From NCBI GenBank assembly GCA_015143295.1, contig CM026567.1, positions 14,650,416 through 14,714,415 of the forward strand: DNA of 64,000 bases, in the 5' to 3' direction. Positions 1 through 10,434 of the stretch are shown in pieces. The notes beneath the pieces are model-generated. The model made no database searches and was not told the origin of the DNA. It saw only the letters and a program-made list of their open reading frames with translations. The position numbers and the translations under genes are program-made. Positions within the stretch are counted from its first letter, which is position 1. Each line of letters opens with the position of its first letter. This DNA comes from Tetracentron sinense. Taxonomy: Eukaryota > Streptophyta > Magnoliopsida > Trochodendrales > Trochodendraceae.

Positions 1-2095
1 GCCAAGGTTGAAGCAGTGATGAGTTGGAACCAACCCACTTCAGTTTCAGAGATACGTAGCTTCTTGGGTTTGGCTGGTTATTATCGATGATTCATAGAGG
101 GATTTTTAAAGATTTTCTCGCCGTTGATGCACCTGACGAAGAAGGATGTGAAGTTTGTCTGGGATGAAAAATGTGATAGGGCCTTCCTTGAGTTGAAGTC
201 TAGATTGACATCAGCACCAGTCTTGACCATTCCGGAAGAGAATAAGGGACTTGTTATTTATAGTGATGCATCACACCTTTGTGTTAATGCAGGGAGGCAA
301 AGTGGTTGCCTATGCTTCTCGCCAGCTAACGGTGCATGAGAAGAATTACCCGACTCACGACCTAGAGTTAGCTGCTGTAGTGTTTGCCTTGAAGATTTGG
401 AGGCATTACTTGTATGGTGAGAAGTTTGAACTCTTTTCAGACCACAAGAGTTTGAAATATTTATTTTCTCAGAAAGAGTTGAACATGAGGTAGTGGTGGT
501 GGATGGAGCTTTTGAAGGATTATGATTTTACTCTTTAGTATCACTTTGGTAAGGCGAATGTAGTAGCAGATGCCTTGAGTCACAAACCAAGAGGGTTAGT
601 AGCACTTATGATGATGAAAGAATGGTGTATGTGGGAGGCAGTCTCAGAGTTTGATATTAGTCCAGTTCGGGAAAATGCCAAGGCATTCCTTTTTAATCTC
701 ACTGTCCAGCCTACATTGGTTAGTAAAATTATCCAGGATCAGTTGCAAGATGAGAAATTGCAGACTCGAGTTGCAGAGGCAGTTCTGGGGGACAATACAG
801 TGTGGACTGTAGGGCCGGATTGAGGTTTGAGATTCCAGGGAAGACTATGTGTTCCGGATATGATTGATCTTCAAAAAGAAATTTTAGATGAAGCACATCA
901 TTCTAAATATACAGTTCATCCAGGAGGTACAAAGATGTATAAAGATCTTTGTAGACACTTTTGGTGGGATGGTATGAAGCGGGATGTGGCGGAGTTTGTA
1001 TCGAAAGGCTATACTTGCCAACAAGTGAAGGCTGAGCATCAGAGGCCAAGGCCATTGCAACCTTTACCCATTGCAGAATGGAAATGGCATAGAATATCGA
1101 TGGATTTTGTGGTCGGGCTACCAAAGTCAAGACAAGGGTATGATGTGATTTGGGTTATAGTAGACCGTTTGACCAAATCTACTCATTTTCTTCCAGTTCA
1201 TACTACTTACTCTATGGATGTGTTGAGCAAGTTATACGTTAAGGAAATAGTCAAACTTCACGGGGTTCCGACATCAATAGTTTCAGATCGAGATTCTTGA
1301 TTCACCTCTCAATTCTGGAAGAGTTTTCAGAAGGTCTTGGGAACGTCATTGGACTTTATTACAGCTTTTCACCCCCAAAGTGATGGTCAGACGGAACGTG
1401 TGAATCAAGTAATTAAAGACATGCTTCGAGCTTGTCTTTTAGATTTCAAGGGTGGCTGGGAAGATCATCTATCCTTATTAGAGTTTGCATATAATAACAG
1501 CTACCATGCCAGTATCGGTATGACACCCTTTGAAGCATTGTATGGCAGACTGTGTCGATCACCTATTTGTTGGGCGGAAGTGGGTGATAGTAGTTTTCTT
1601 GGGCCAGAGTTGGTTCGGGAGACTACGGAGAAAGTGGCGGTGATTAGAAAGCGTTTAAAAACAGCTCAAAGTGGGCAAAAGAGTTATGCAGACCGGCGAA
1701 GGAGGAGTTTGGAATTTGCAGTGGGTAACCATGTCCTCAAAGTAGTGGCTTACAGACTTGCCTTGCCGCCCAGTCTTGCTAGTGTGCATAGTGTGTTCCA
1801 CGTATCCATGTTGAGAAAATACGTGAGGTATGAATCGCATACAATCGATTTCAGTACCTTGGAGCTTAGACAAGATGCTTCTTATGTGGAGGAGCCAATC
1901 CGGATTGTAGACTGGATGATGAAGCAACTTCAGGCACAGTCCATTTCGTTAGTGAAAGTTCAGTGGAACCATCATAACGAGGATGAAGCTTCGTGGGAGT
2001 TAGAGTCGGAAATAAGGGAGAAATATCGCACATCTTCTCAACCGAAGTATGTCAATTTCGAGGACGAAATTCTCTTTAAGGAGGGTAGAATGTAG
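1..2095 (+). pseudogene. Ty3/gypsy pol remnant: RT end, RNase H, integrase
   Basis: Degenerate polyprotein of an LTR retrotransposon that would copy and insert the element. In order: the end of reverse transcriptase (SFLGLAGYYR, about 60-90), RNase H (VIYSDASH near 255; [20 protein letters not shown] near 310-370) and integrase (zinc-finger region near 890-1030, MDFVVGLP near 1100, SDRD near 1285, AFHPQSDGQTE near 1365-1400). The acidic catalytic positions of integrase are still visible, but the first zinc-finger Cys looks replaced. Stops or frameshifts lie near 88, 290, 492, 536, 822 and 1298. An internal deletion near 1735 joins the integrase core directly to the AYRLALPPSLASVH segment. The reading frame ends inside the start of the 3' LTR. 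It cannot make a working protein. The 5' part lies outside the window. Confidence 0.95.
2078..2090 (+). other. Polypurine tract of the gypsy element
   Basis: A purine-rich stretch (aaggagggtagaa) lies directly before the TGTAGC start of the LTR. This is where plus-strand priming takes place in LTR retrotransposons. It fixes the left edge of the LTR and shows that this is the 3' LTR of the pol remnant before it. Confidence 0.85.
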
Positions 2096-4018
2096 CAACT
2101 CAGAAATTCTGTAATTAAATGTTAAGATTTATTTTAGTAATTTCTTAAATTGGATAATTTAGTAATATTATATTGTGATGTTTGGGTAATAAGGTTTAAT
2201 AATCTTGGGGGGAGATAAATAGAAAACGGGAATAACATAAAAATGTTTAATGTCGAACTGTGACCAAACACCCTACATCAGGATAAGGGACTAGTATTAT
2301 ATAAGATAATGATAACCTAATCTCGCATTATCTTTAGGAAACCTAATCTAGAGATAAGAGGAAGAAAGGTGAGACTAGGGTTTGGAGATTGAAGAAGGTG
2401 GATTCAAGGCTCAGGATATAGAGCTCTCGCTAAGGAAAAATCAAGGGCTTGACGAAATCTCTATTTGAGATTGTTCATCTCTTCGAACCTAAAGCTCTAT
2501 GGTTGAGGCAAGTGAATACTCCTTGTTATTCTTTAAATCCATAGTAGATGTGATATTCTTGTTATATTGGTAATAAATAAATAAGTATGATTTAGATGGA
2601 AATAAAGATATTGTGAAAATTAGAGTTCATCTCATTTTTTAAACCCTAGAACTCTAGAGTTGAAGCTATTGATTTAATGACAAATCATTGAATATATGTT
2701 ATTGGAGTGTTTTAATGTCTAAATTAGGTCTATGAACAATTAAATTTGAAGAAGGAAGAATGATGGAAGTCGGAGTTTAGAAAATACAAAAAAATATAGA
2801 GTTTTTGAGAATTTCCGAGTTGGGCGATCGATCCCCTGGTTGGACAATCGATCGCCCATATAAAAGAAAAAAATGGAAGGTCTCGGGTCGATGGGCGATC
2901 GATCGCCCATCACCTACAATTGATCGCCCGTTGCCAGCGATCAATCGTCATGCTCCATCTTGTTTGCTTGTGTTTTATTAGTTCAATTAAATGTAGGAAA
3001 TTAACTTAGAGACTCCTTACATTAGAATCATTGTTGAAACTTAGAAATTATGAATATTAGAGCACCCTTATTTAATTAGATTTTATTTTAAATTGTTATT
3101 CATATTGAATTCCATTATCTTGCATCATGATGTATCTGTATTAATTTTGTATCTGTCAAATGCTTGCATGATGAAATTAAATTGTCTAAATTTATATGGA
3201 CCCTGCCCAGCGTCACTAGAACCCTCTCGCTATGACGATATAAGACGTCATAGAGTTATAGCGGAGAGGATACTGTGAGCATTACCTTGGTTAATAAATT
3301 CACATTTAAATTAGTCTTGCTATGTGTGGTATGGGACGCCATAGTGCAGAAGATTTAATATTTAATTCTGCAAAACTATTATAATTGTTGAACAAATTGT
3401 AGACCTTACCGAAGGAGTACGATTTCATCCTAGGCCTTGAGGTGTTGTCAGGGGCCGCCAACTAGAGGTACAGGTGAGTGATGTCGTCCTAGGCCTTAAG
3501 GTGTTGCCAAGGGCCACTAACTAGAGGTACAGGTGTGCAATCCAAAAATCGTATTGCGAGGCGTGCCTAGGGCCGCAAATGTGAACCAAGTAATTCAATT
3601 GGAGAAGATGAATTGACTTGTATTTTAGTTTAATATCTTTTTCAATAAATGATATATTGAAGTATATATATTCATTGTTGTATGTATTCATCTTGCTGAG
3701 CTTGGGCTCACCCTTACTATGTTTACTTATTTCGGGAAATCAGTGAAGGTTCTTAGGAGTTCTTGAGGAGCGTGAAGTAGAAGAATACTTTTTAAATCTC
3801 TCATATAGAGTGAGTATTTGTAGGAGAGAATCATTTATGGATCTTAGTTACACTTAATACTTAATTCGAACCTTTAGTTATACTCGTATGTTATTGAATC
3901 TGAATCATTTTATTTAGTTGATAAAATGCGTTTACTATTGGGGTTTGTCCTAGGTTCATGCTTCGAGAACATATATAAATATAAGATATATTATGTATAT
4001 GGATTTCAGGGCATGACA
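2091..4018 (+). repeat. Family-A LTR (3' LTR of gypsy element)
   Basis: The LTR starts TGTAGCAACTC after the polypurine tract and ends GGGCATGACA, giving TG...CA termini and 1,928 bp. A near-identical copy starts at 59299. It carries a cluster of GATCGATC palindromes at 2822-2945, a tandem duplication of about 65 bp at 3435-3535 built on the words 'cctaggcctt' and 'aactagaggtacagg', and a short stem-loop (TGAGC/GCTCA) at 3697-3710. The small ORF at 3093-3278 lies in the LTR and has no recognisable domain. Confidence 0.9.
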
Positions 4019-4796
4019 CTTTCTCTTAAGACATACTCTCTATTTGATTTGAGAAAGTATTGGTGAAAAACATGTCCTCTTAATGGAAGACAATAACATG
4101 TCTTTTCTATAAAGGAAGTGAGTTTGAAAGAAAGTGATACTAACACTGCCCAACCCAAATTGGCCCACCCGTCGGCATCTTCACATGCTATGACCCAATA
4201 ACCCGATGTTTACGCTTCAAATGTGTTTTTTTTGGGTAACAGAGGGTGTCCGAAACCATTCGAAGCATTGACTAGTCCTTTTGGGTGTCAGTACTAACCC
4301 ACTCAAAATTTTCGCAAACATAAAAGGGTAAGAGCATCTCCAACGCTTAGCTAAATCAACCTGTCAAAGCTAAATTTTAGCTTTGACTTTTGACAGACAT
4401 GCTCCAGTGCAGAGGTAAAACCTATGCCAAAAATAGCTTCCGCCATTCCTCATACCATATATGGCGTGAGAAATGGTTTGCTATCATAAAGTCATTTTGC
4501 TTTTGACCAATGACCTTTTTCCTTTTGTATTTACACTGTTGCCACAATGGCTATACAATCCATTGGTTTTTATTGCAACAACTATTTTTACACTTTTTCA
4601 CCACTTTTTTACCACAACGGCTATTTAAAGTTGCCACATTTTTTTACCACAACAACTATTTTTAATAGGCGGAATGGAACCCCGAACCTCCTCCCTAAGC
4701 AAGGGATACACTACCACTGGGCTATGGGGTGTGTACCTAAGCATTACTTCATACTAAAAATATTTTTGTGTATGTTTGGTGATAGAGTCGTATTCT
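4019..4796. other. Intergenic stretch with repeat fragments
   Basis: No gene is seen. At 4331 the words 'agagcatctccaacg' begin a stretch typical of short plant transposon remnants, followed by a perfect 25-nt palindrome at 4363-4387. An imperfect 'ccacaacnnctattt' repeat lies at 4570-4660. The 97-aa ORF at 4547-4840 is low-complexity and crosses these repeats, so I do not count it as a gene. Confidence 0.5.
4660..4738 (-). repeat. Possible tRNA-derived SINE head
   Basis: Read on the minus strand, 'tagcccagtggtag' fits the RNA polymerase III A box and 'ggttcggggttcc', about 30 bases further on, is close to a B box. This is the layout of a tRNA-derived SINE head. It does not fold convincingly as a full tRNA gene. 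The body and tail of the SINE could not be delimited. Confidence 0.35.
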
Positions 4797-5133
4797 TCTC
4801 TAGTTGTATCCAGTTTTGCCAAAACCAGTTACGCCCCTGAGGTGGCCACATGTCCCTTTTGACACCTCTTAACTATGGTTAAGATTCACTCAAATCTAAG
4901 GTTCACCCACCTATCCTTGGTTGTTAGAAAAAATAACAAAAAATATTTTTAACCATGGTTACAATTTACCAACTCTTGGGGTTAATTCTTTAAAAATTTT
5001 TTTTCTAAAAACAAAAGATAGGTGGGTGAACCTTAGGGGTACGTGAATCTTAACCATAGTTAAGGACTGTAAAAAAGGACATGTTGTGAAAACGGGAGTA
5101 AACGGTTTTGTCAAAAACCGGTTAGTCTTGGAT
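4797..5133. mobile_element. MITE of about 340 bp with long inverted repeats (copy 1)
   Basis: The left arm (4835-4920: ggacatgt-like, 'ttaactatggttaagattca', 'ggttcacccacctatcctt') is repeated in reverse complement at 5022-5110. The whole therefore folds into a long hairpin. A second copy with the same arms is at 56085-56425, and a weak third remnant with 'gtggttaagattcac' is near 8570. It lies directly upstream of the P450 and may supply or disturb promoter sequence. Confidence 0.8.
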
Positions 5134-5284
5134 TGGTGATAAAATGGAAACTTCAAAGACGAGTTAGACTTTTCTGACTGTCAAAAATTCTACCCATCAC
5201 CACTTGCCCAGTAATTCTACGATCGAGCATCCTTCCGTGGAAAATCCGTTGTTAAGATTCAGATTTCACATCATAAATGAATGA

Positions 5285-5292
5285 TATAAAAG
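5285..5292 (+). promoter_or_regulatory. Candidate TATA box of the P450
   Basis: TATAAAAG lies 39 bases before the ATG at 5331. If transcription starts about 30 bases downstream, the upstream in-frame ATG at 5277 is excluded. The 5' leader would be short. The equivalent site in the duplicated copy near 57050 is changed to 'gatttaagag'. Confidence 0.4.
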
Positions 5293-5330
5293 CTCTCATC
5301 TCTTTCAAAATTTACAGTAGTGAAGTAACC

Positions 5331-8250
5331 ATGAACACAAATCTTGTAGAGAAGCTCATGGGTACAATTTATGAGAGCAACCCAAAAGACCAACTCTCTC
5401 GAGTAGCAGTACTCACACTTTTTGTTGCGACAGTCTCCATTTTCTTGTTCATATGGAGCTTCAAGAAATCCAGAAAGGGAAGAGTGCAATTGCCACCAGG
5501 CCCTCGCGGATTACCAATAATCGGATACGTCCCATTTCTAGATTCGGACCTCCACCGATCATTTGCCGAATTGGCTAAAATCTATGGCCCGATCATGAAG
5601 CTACAAATAGGAAGCAAACTCAGTGTAGTACTGAGTTCAGCTTCCCTAGCAAAAGAGGTCCTTAGAGACCAGGACATCACCTTCGCTAACCGTGATCCAC
5701 CTATAGCAGCGTCGACTATAGCGAATGGCGGTGCCGATATCGCATGGAGTCCGTATGGCCCAACCTGGCGCATGTTGCGCAAATATTACCATGAGATGCT
5801 GCATAGCAGCAGTTTAGTTTGCTCTGCACGTCGGAGAGATGTGGTTGAGAAGGCAGTAAGAGAAGTGTATAACAAGAATGGTACACCCATTAACATTGCC
5901 GAGCTATCTTTTCTAACAATCTTCGAGGTTGTAATAAGCATGTTGTGGGGTGACACAGGGGAGGAGAGTGATATTAAGGGCGAGTTTTATGAAATGGCGG
6001 AAAAGTTGGTTGAGCTGATGGACAAAAGCAACATCTCAGATCTCTATCCCATTCTTGCACCGTTTGATATCCAAGGTGTTGAAGGAGAAATGAAGAAGCT
6101 GATGCAGCGTTTCGATCACATCTTTGATCCCATTATAGATCAGCGGCTAAAGCTGAAAGGAGAGCGAATACCCAACAAGAAAGGAAACAAGGACTTCTTG
6201 CAGTTCCTCTTGGAGCGTGAGGAGCAAGAAGATAATGAAAATCCCATGACCAGGACGGAAATCAAGGCCTTAATAATGGTATTATATATATATTTTTATA
6301 TCAAACAAACACTATCCCAACTCTCACACACACCCACGTGCCACGTGACACAAGGTCATATAATTTCAAGGCTTCGGATTTGTCCTGGTGGACGTGGACG
6401 CTCAGGCATCCCCAAACCATTGGGCACCTGAAGATAAAAAGGGAGAGAAGTCATATCATTTTCTCCCCAGATTTTGACTTCTCCCCACTTGATATCTCTC
6501 CCCTCGTAAAGCCTCCTTTAACGGCCATAAAACAAGATTTAGTCTAGGATACTCTCAAAGTGTACTCCCATCTATACTCCAGAATCCTAACCATTTATCT
6601 CAATTATTAAACGGTTAGGATTTATGTTCATGTGACATGTCCTTAATTTAACAAGTATTGGTTTCAAGGCCTTAATAATGGTATTATATATATATTTTTA
6701 TATCAAACAAACACTATCCCAACTCTCACACACACCCACGTGGCCACGTGACACAAGGTCATATAATTTCAAGGCTTCGGATTTGTCCCGGTGGACGTGG
6801 ACGCTCAGGCATCCCCAAACCATTGGGCACCTGAAGATAAAAAGGGAGAGAAGTCATATCATTTTCTCCCCAGATTTTGACTTCTCCCCACTTGATATCT
6901 CTCCCCTCGTAAAGCCTCCTTTAACTGCCATAAAACAAGATTTAGTCTAGGATACTCTCAAAGTGTACTCCCATCTATACTCCAGAATCCTAACCATTTA
7001 TCTCAATTATTAAACGGTTAGGATTTATGTTCATGTGACATGTCCTTAATTTAACAAGTATTGGTTTCTGATCGGGAGTAAGAAATACAAGAGAGTAGGG
7101 CTAGCACGTAGTTATTATTATCAAAAGAGGGGAGATTATGGAAACTGTTTAAACTGTTAGATTATTCTTCGCATTCCTCTTTATTATAGGTTATGTTTGA
7201 GTGAGGGGTATATGACTCTATTTAACCCAAGGTTTGAAATTTTCTTGCGATATTGAGAAATTTGGGACCCCTCTTGAAACTGATATCTTTTTTTTGGAAG
7301 GTAGAAAAAAAGAAGAAGAAAGATATCAGTTTCAAATATGTCACCCTTACATGCCATTCCAAGGGTCACACTTATGTGATCTTGTACATATAAACCAGTT
7401 CAATCGGATGATCGTGACTATAAATCCTGTCTGGCTAGCTCGCGGTATTCTTTATAATGGTACAAGTTAATGTCATAGAACATAAGATAACGATCACCCA
7501 AGAGATATATATTTCGTATGGGAGATCTTCATGTAGATTGTAACCATCCACTTAAGTGATGAATTATATTACATAGTTACGTTCTGCTTACTTAAACAAT
7601 ACCCTTACAAACATGATTAACAGGAAACTGCCATGGCCGGAACCCACACGACATCGAACACGTTGGAGTGGGCAATGACAGAACTGGTGCACCATCCGGA
7701 GGTAATTAGAAGAGTCCAAGAAGAATTAGACGAGGTGTTAGGGGTGGACAACATTGTAGAAGAGTCCCATCTGCCCAAATTGCAGTATTTGGATGCAGTT
7801 GTGAAGGAGACGTTACGCCTGTACCCGGCTGCGCCGCTCTTAGTCCCACATTGTCCAAGTCTATCTTGTGTGGTGGGTGGATACACTATCCCTAAGGGTG
7901 CCAAAGTTGTTGTGAACGTGTGGGCTATCCAAAGGAACCCTGAGGTTTGGAACAATCCTTTGGAGTTCCAACCAGAGAGGTTTTTAAAGGACAAAGGCAA
8001 GTATGGTTACAATGGCAACAATTTTAATTATCTTCCATTTGGATCCGGAAGGAGGATGTGTGCAGGGCTTTCTCTAGCAGAGAGTTTGCTAATGTACACA
8101 TTAGCTTCGCTCTTGCGTTCGTTCCACTGGCAATTGCCAAAGGGCATGGAGATTGATCTTTCCGATAAATTCGGGATTGTTTTGAAGAAAAAGGTACCGC
8201 TCGTTGCTATCGCCACACCAAGATTATCTAATTTAGAACTCTACGCATAG
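5331..8250 (+). CDS. CYP706: Cytochrome P450, CYP706-type (two exons)
   Basis: ER-anchored haem mono-oxygenase that would use electrons from NADPH-P450 reductase; the substrate cannot be told. Exon 1 is 5331-6278 and exon 2 is 7624-8250, joined in phase 0 (ATG|GTATTA donor, TTAACAG|GAA acceptor). The product is about 524 residues, normal for the family. Visible parts: N-terminal membrane helix (residues about 24-44), proline hinge LPPGPRGLPIIG, C-helix WRMLR, I-helix AGTHTTSNT, K-helix ETLR, PERF motif FQPERF, and haem loop FGSGRRMCAG with the Cys ligand. The phrases DLHRSFAELAKIYGP and WSPYGPTWRMLRK, and the single intron just before the I-helix threonine motif, fit CYP706. I chose the ATG at 5331 because a TATA-like box at 5285 would lie between it and the in-frame ATG at 5277. 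Odd point: the usual acidic residue of the I-helix motif is His. The gene appears unbroken, but function is inferred. Confidence 0.88.
6262..7066. repeat. 402-bp tandem duplication spanning the P450 splice donor
   Basis: The segment 6262-6663 is repeated almost base for base at 6664-7066. I see one inserted base ('acgtgccacg' becomes 'acgtggccacg') and two or three substitutions. Each copy begins with the last 17 bases of exon 1 and the GTATTA donor, so the intron now holds a second pseudo-donor at 6681. Each copy ends in a small hairpin (atcctaacc ... ggttaggat). The middle, with 'gagaagtcat' and 'ttttgacttctccc', resembles the MITE inserted in gag at 46287-46471. Confidence 0.92.
7274..7335. 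repeat. 17-bp perfect inverted repeat in P450 intron
   Basis: The arm at 7274-7290 (TTGAAACTGATATCTTT) is matched by its exact reverse complement at 7319-7335, with an A/G-rich loop of 28 bases. It lies in the intron, about 290 bases before the acceptor. It may be a transposon scar; nothing shows that it is processed. Confidence 0.7.
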
Positions 8251-9338
8251 CATAATGAGCTTCTGATTAGTGGGATCGTCTCATCTGGTGATTGTCGGTC
8301 GAATAAGGTTGATTATATATGAATGGTGCATCTCCTCTTTACAGGGAGAATTGTATCTTTTTCTCTTAATTATAATAAAATTGGGCAATGTAGCTGGACA
8401 CAGCTTGAGAGGTTCTTCTACTGACCTAATTAAAAATTGATGTTTATTTCTGGATTTTGACAACAATACCCGATTTTATTGTCATCTGATTTTTTTTTTT
8501 TTTCAATTTAGGAGAATGCTTAATTCTCATTGGTCCACGCCTCAATTCTAAATACTCACCAATTGTGGTTAAGATTCACTAATCCTTAGGATTAAGCAAT
8601 TCAACCTTAGTTTTTCGAACAAAAAAAAAAAAAAAGGACACGACGAAAGATAATTAGAAACGGGTCCATTAATCACTACTCTTCAATTTAATATTATATG
8701 ATTTTCTTATAATAATTTTTGCCCTTTTACTTTTTTCCGTGCATCGCATGGGTGTATTCTAGCATGTTACCACTAGCATTGATTGAGAATACAGCTAGCA
8801 TTCCTCTTTGCTAGAGATATGATCCCATCCAACTTAATAGCACTTATACCAGCAGATTACCTATACGTAGGATTCATGTAGGGTATTGGTCGACGGTCAG
8901 GGACTCCCCTTCTTATGGTATCTCTCTCAATTAGAATTTTTTTAATTAGATGAACCAAATGTGTAGTCTTCTAATTATAATTATACAGTTTCCTTTAAAC
9001 GTTGGCTCCCATATGAGGTCATAATTAGAGCAATCTCTATAGTTTCATTAGAACAAACAGTGGCTTTTTTTGGTCCATTTTTTATACTTTCATTACAATC
9101 TCTATTCAGTGCATTGCACGGGTGTTTGCTAGTATATTATATATCTATATGTCAGAAAGGAGGTTAAAAGAAGTCAGCAAAGAAAGAATAAAGTTTACAA
9201 GGAAATAAACTCAAGTAAGACCGAGATAAAATGACCCATTACCCAACAAGCATAGCACCACTATAACATAAGACTCTTATTCTTTTTCTATTCAAATGGA
9301 CCATACCATGTAGACCCACAAAAAGTCATTTGTTTTAT
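8251..9338. other. P450 3' flank with Helitron-like ends
   Basis: No gene is seen. A remnant of the 4797 MITE family is at about 8520-8600. Two hairpins followed by CTAG lie at 8737-8762 (ccgtgcatcgcatgggt, then CTAG) and 9107-9132 (gtgcattgcacgggt, then CTAG). This is the form of Helitron 3' ends: a GC hairpin, about 10 bases, then CTRR. No matching 5' TC end or helicase was found, so these would be non-autonomous or truncated copies. Confidence 0.5.
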
Positions 9339-9515
9339 GGAAAGTAATTGAAAACTCTGGATAGTAACTACTATCCTACTATCGAGAGCAAGGCCGGACG
9401 ATTGAAAATCAAACGGCATTCTTTTAATAGTGGGCCCCACTTAATTTAATGAACCTTTGGATTTTTGATCTCGCGGCCATTGCTCTCAATAGTAGGTAGT
9501 TTTAAATCACTTCCC
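9339..9515. mobile_element. hAT-type MITE, 177 bp (copy 1)
   Basis: Ends 'ggaaagtaattgaaa' and 'tttaaatcacttccc' are roughly inverted. The element is flanked by TTGTTTTAT at 9330-9338 and again at 9516-9524, a target duplication of 8-9 bp. The inside has 'actatcctactatcgagagc' and near the far end 'gctctcaatagtagg'. The same family is at 56805-56988. The 8-bp class of duplication suggests mobilisation by a hAT transposase. Confidence 0.8.
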
Positions 9516-9524
9516 TTGTTTTAT

Positions 9525-10434
9525 TATCAAAAAGGGTTCTATTATCAAAAAGGGTGAAAGTATATAAATACATGCAATCCATTGATGTTTGGTAACAAAG
9601 CTTAAGTTGTTTAAATTATATTGAACCAAAAAATATTAGTTCTGTTGATTGGCCTCTAGTTTTTTTTTGGGTTAAATTCTAATTAATAAACTCACGCACA
9701 CATACGGTTTAGACCAACAAAACAGGCCCTATGAGACTTAAGCAAACACCACCTCTTTAAAAAGGCTCTTTCTGACGAGGGGGAGGGGGAGGAGCCAGTA
9801 CTAAGCACAGAGGATGACTTCCTTTGTCCTGATGCTCGTTTGTTGAACGTAAATAGAGGAAAACAAGAATTTCACGGGAAAATGTCACCGCCGCGTTTAC
9901 ATAAAGAAAGTAACACTTGGGAAAATGCAAATTTTCCAATGGGAACTCATTGTTTCCCCATGTTACATCAAAACAAAGGATTTTTTTTTTTAGCGCACAG
10001 AAATGGAAGGTGGAGAAAGCCCGTTAAAACAACTTATAACCGCAGAAAATTAGGATGATCAATACACGGTTATGAGAGCTCGCCACGCGATCTGGGATGT
10101 CTTATTTGCAACCTTCGGTTCACTATCCTATCTCCTAGTAGGATGAACACACTCTTATTCTTGGGGCTCCGGCCCCCTCACCAACTGCTTAGCATTAGTT
10201 GATTTATGTTCAATGCTTTAAAGGCTATCACCAGGCCTGGAGAAGCAAATCCTCTACGAGTAAATTCGCCCGTGATGCGGCCCTAATAGAAGGTTGGCTG
10301 TGGGCTAGGATGCACAACTGGTTCCCTTCCGATCAAATTCCCGGACCTACCCTTGGGGCCAGATTCAAACCCTTTCGGTTTGGGGCCAGTTTAGATAGAT
10401 TCACTCAGAGGCTGAGAATTGGAATATTTGCCAA
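9525..10434. other. Intergenic, no feature recognised
   Basis: Nothing with a clear family is seen. The 72-aa ORF at 9840-10058 and the 60-aa ORF on the other strand overlap each other and show no domain. A short GC-rich patch lies at 10150-10190. Confidence 0.4.

Noticed and set aside
3093..3278. 61-aa ORF conserved at 60316-60501
   Set aside because: Both copies lie in the same position of the family-A LTR; similarity reflects the shared LTR, not selection on a protein.
4660..4738. True tRNA gene on the minus strand
   Set aside because: A and B box-like words are present, but the B box is imperfect and acceptor and anticodon stems do not form convincingly.
5277..5330. Upstream in-frame ATG for the P450 (18 extra residues)
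   Set aside because: A TATA-like box at 5285 lies after it, and the protein from 5331 already has normal length and membrane anchor.
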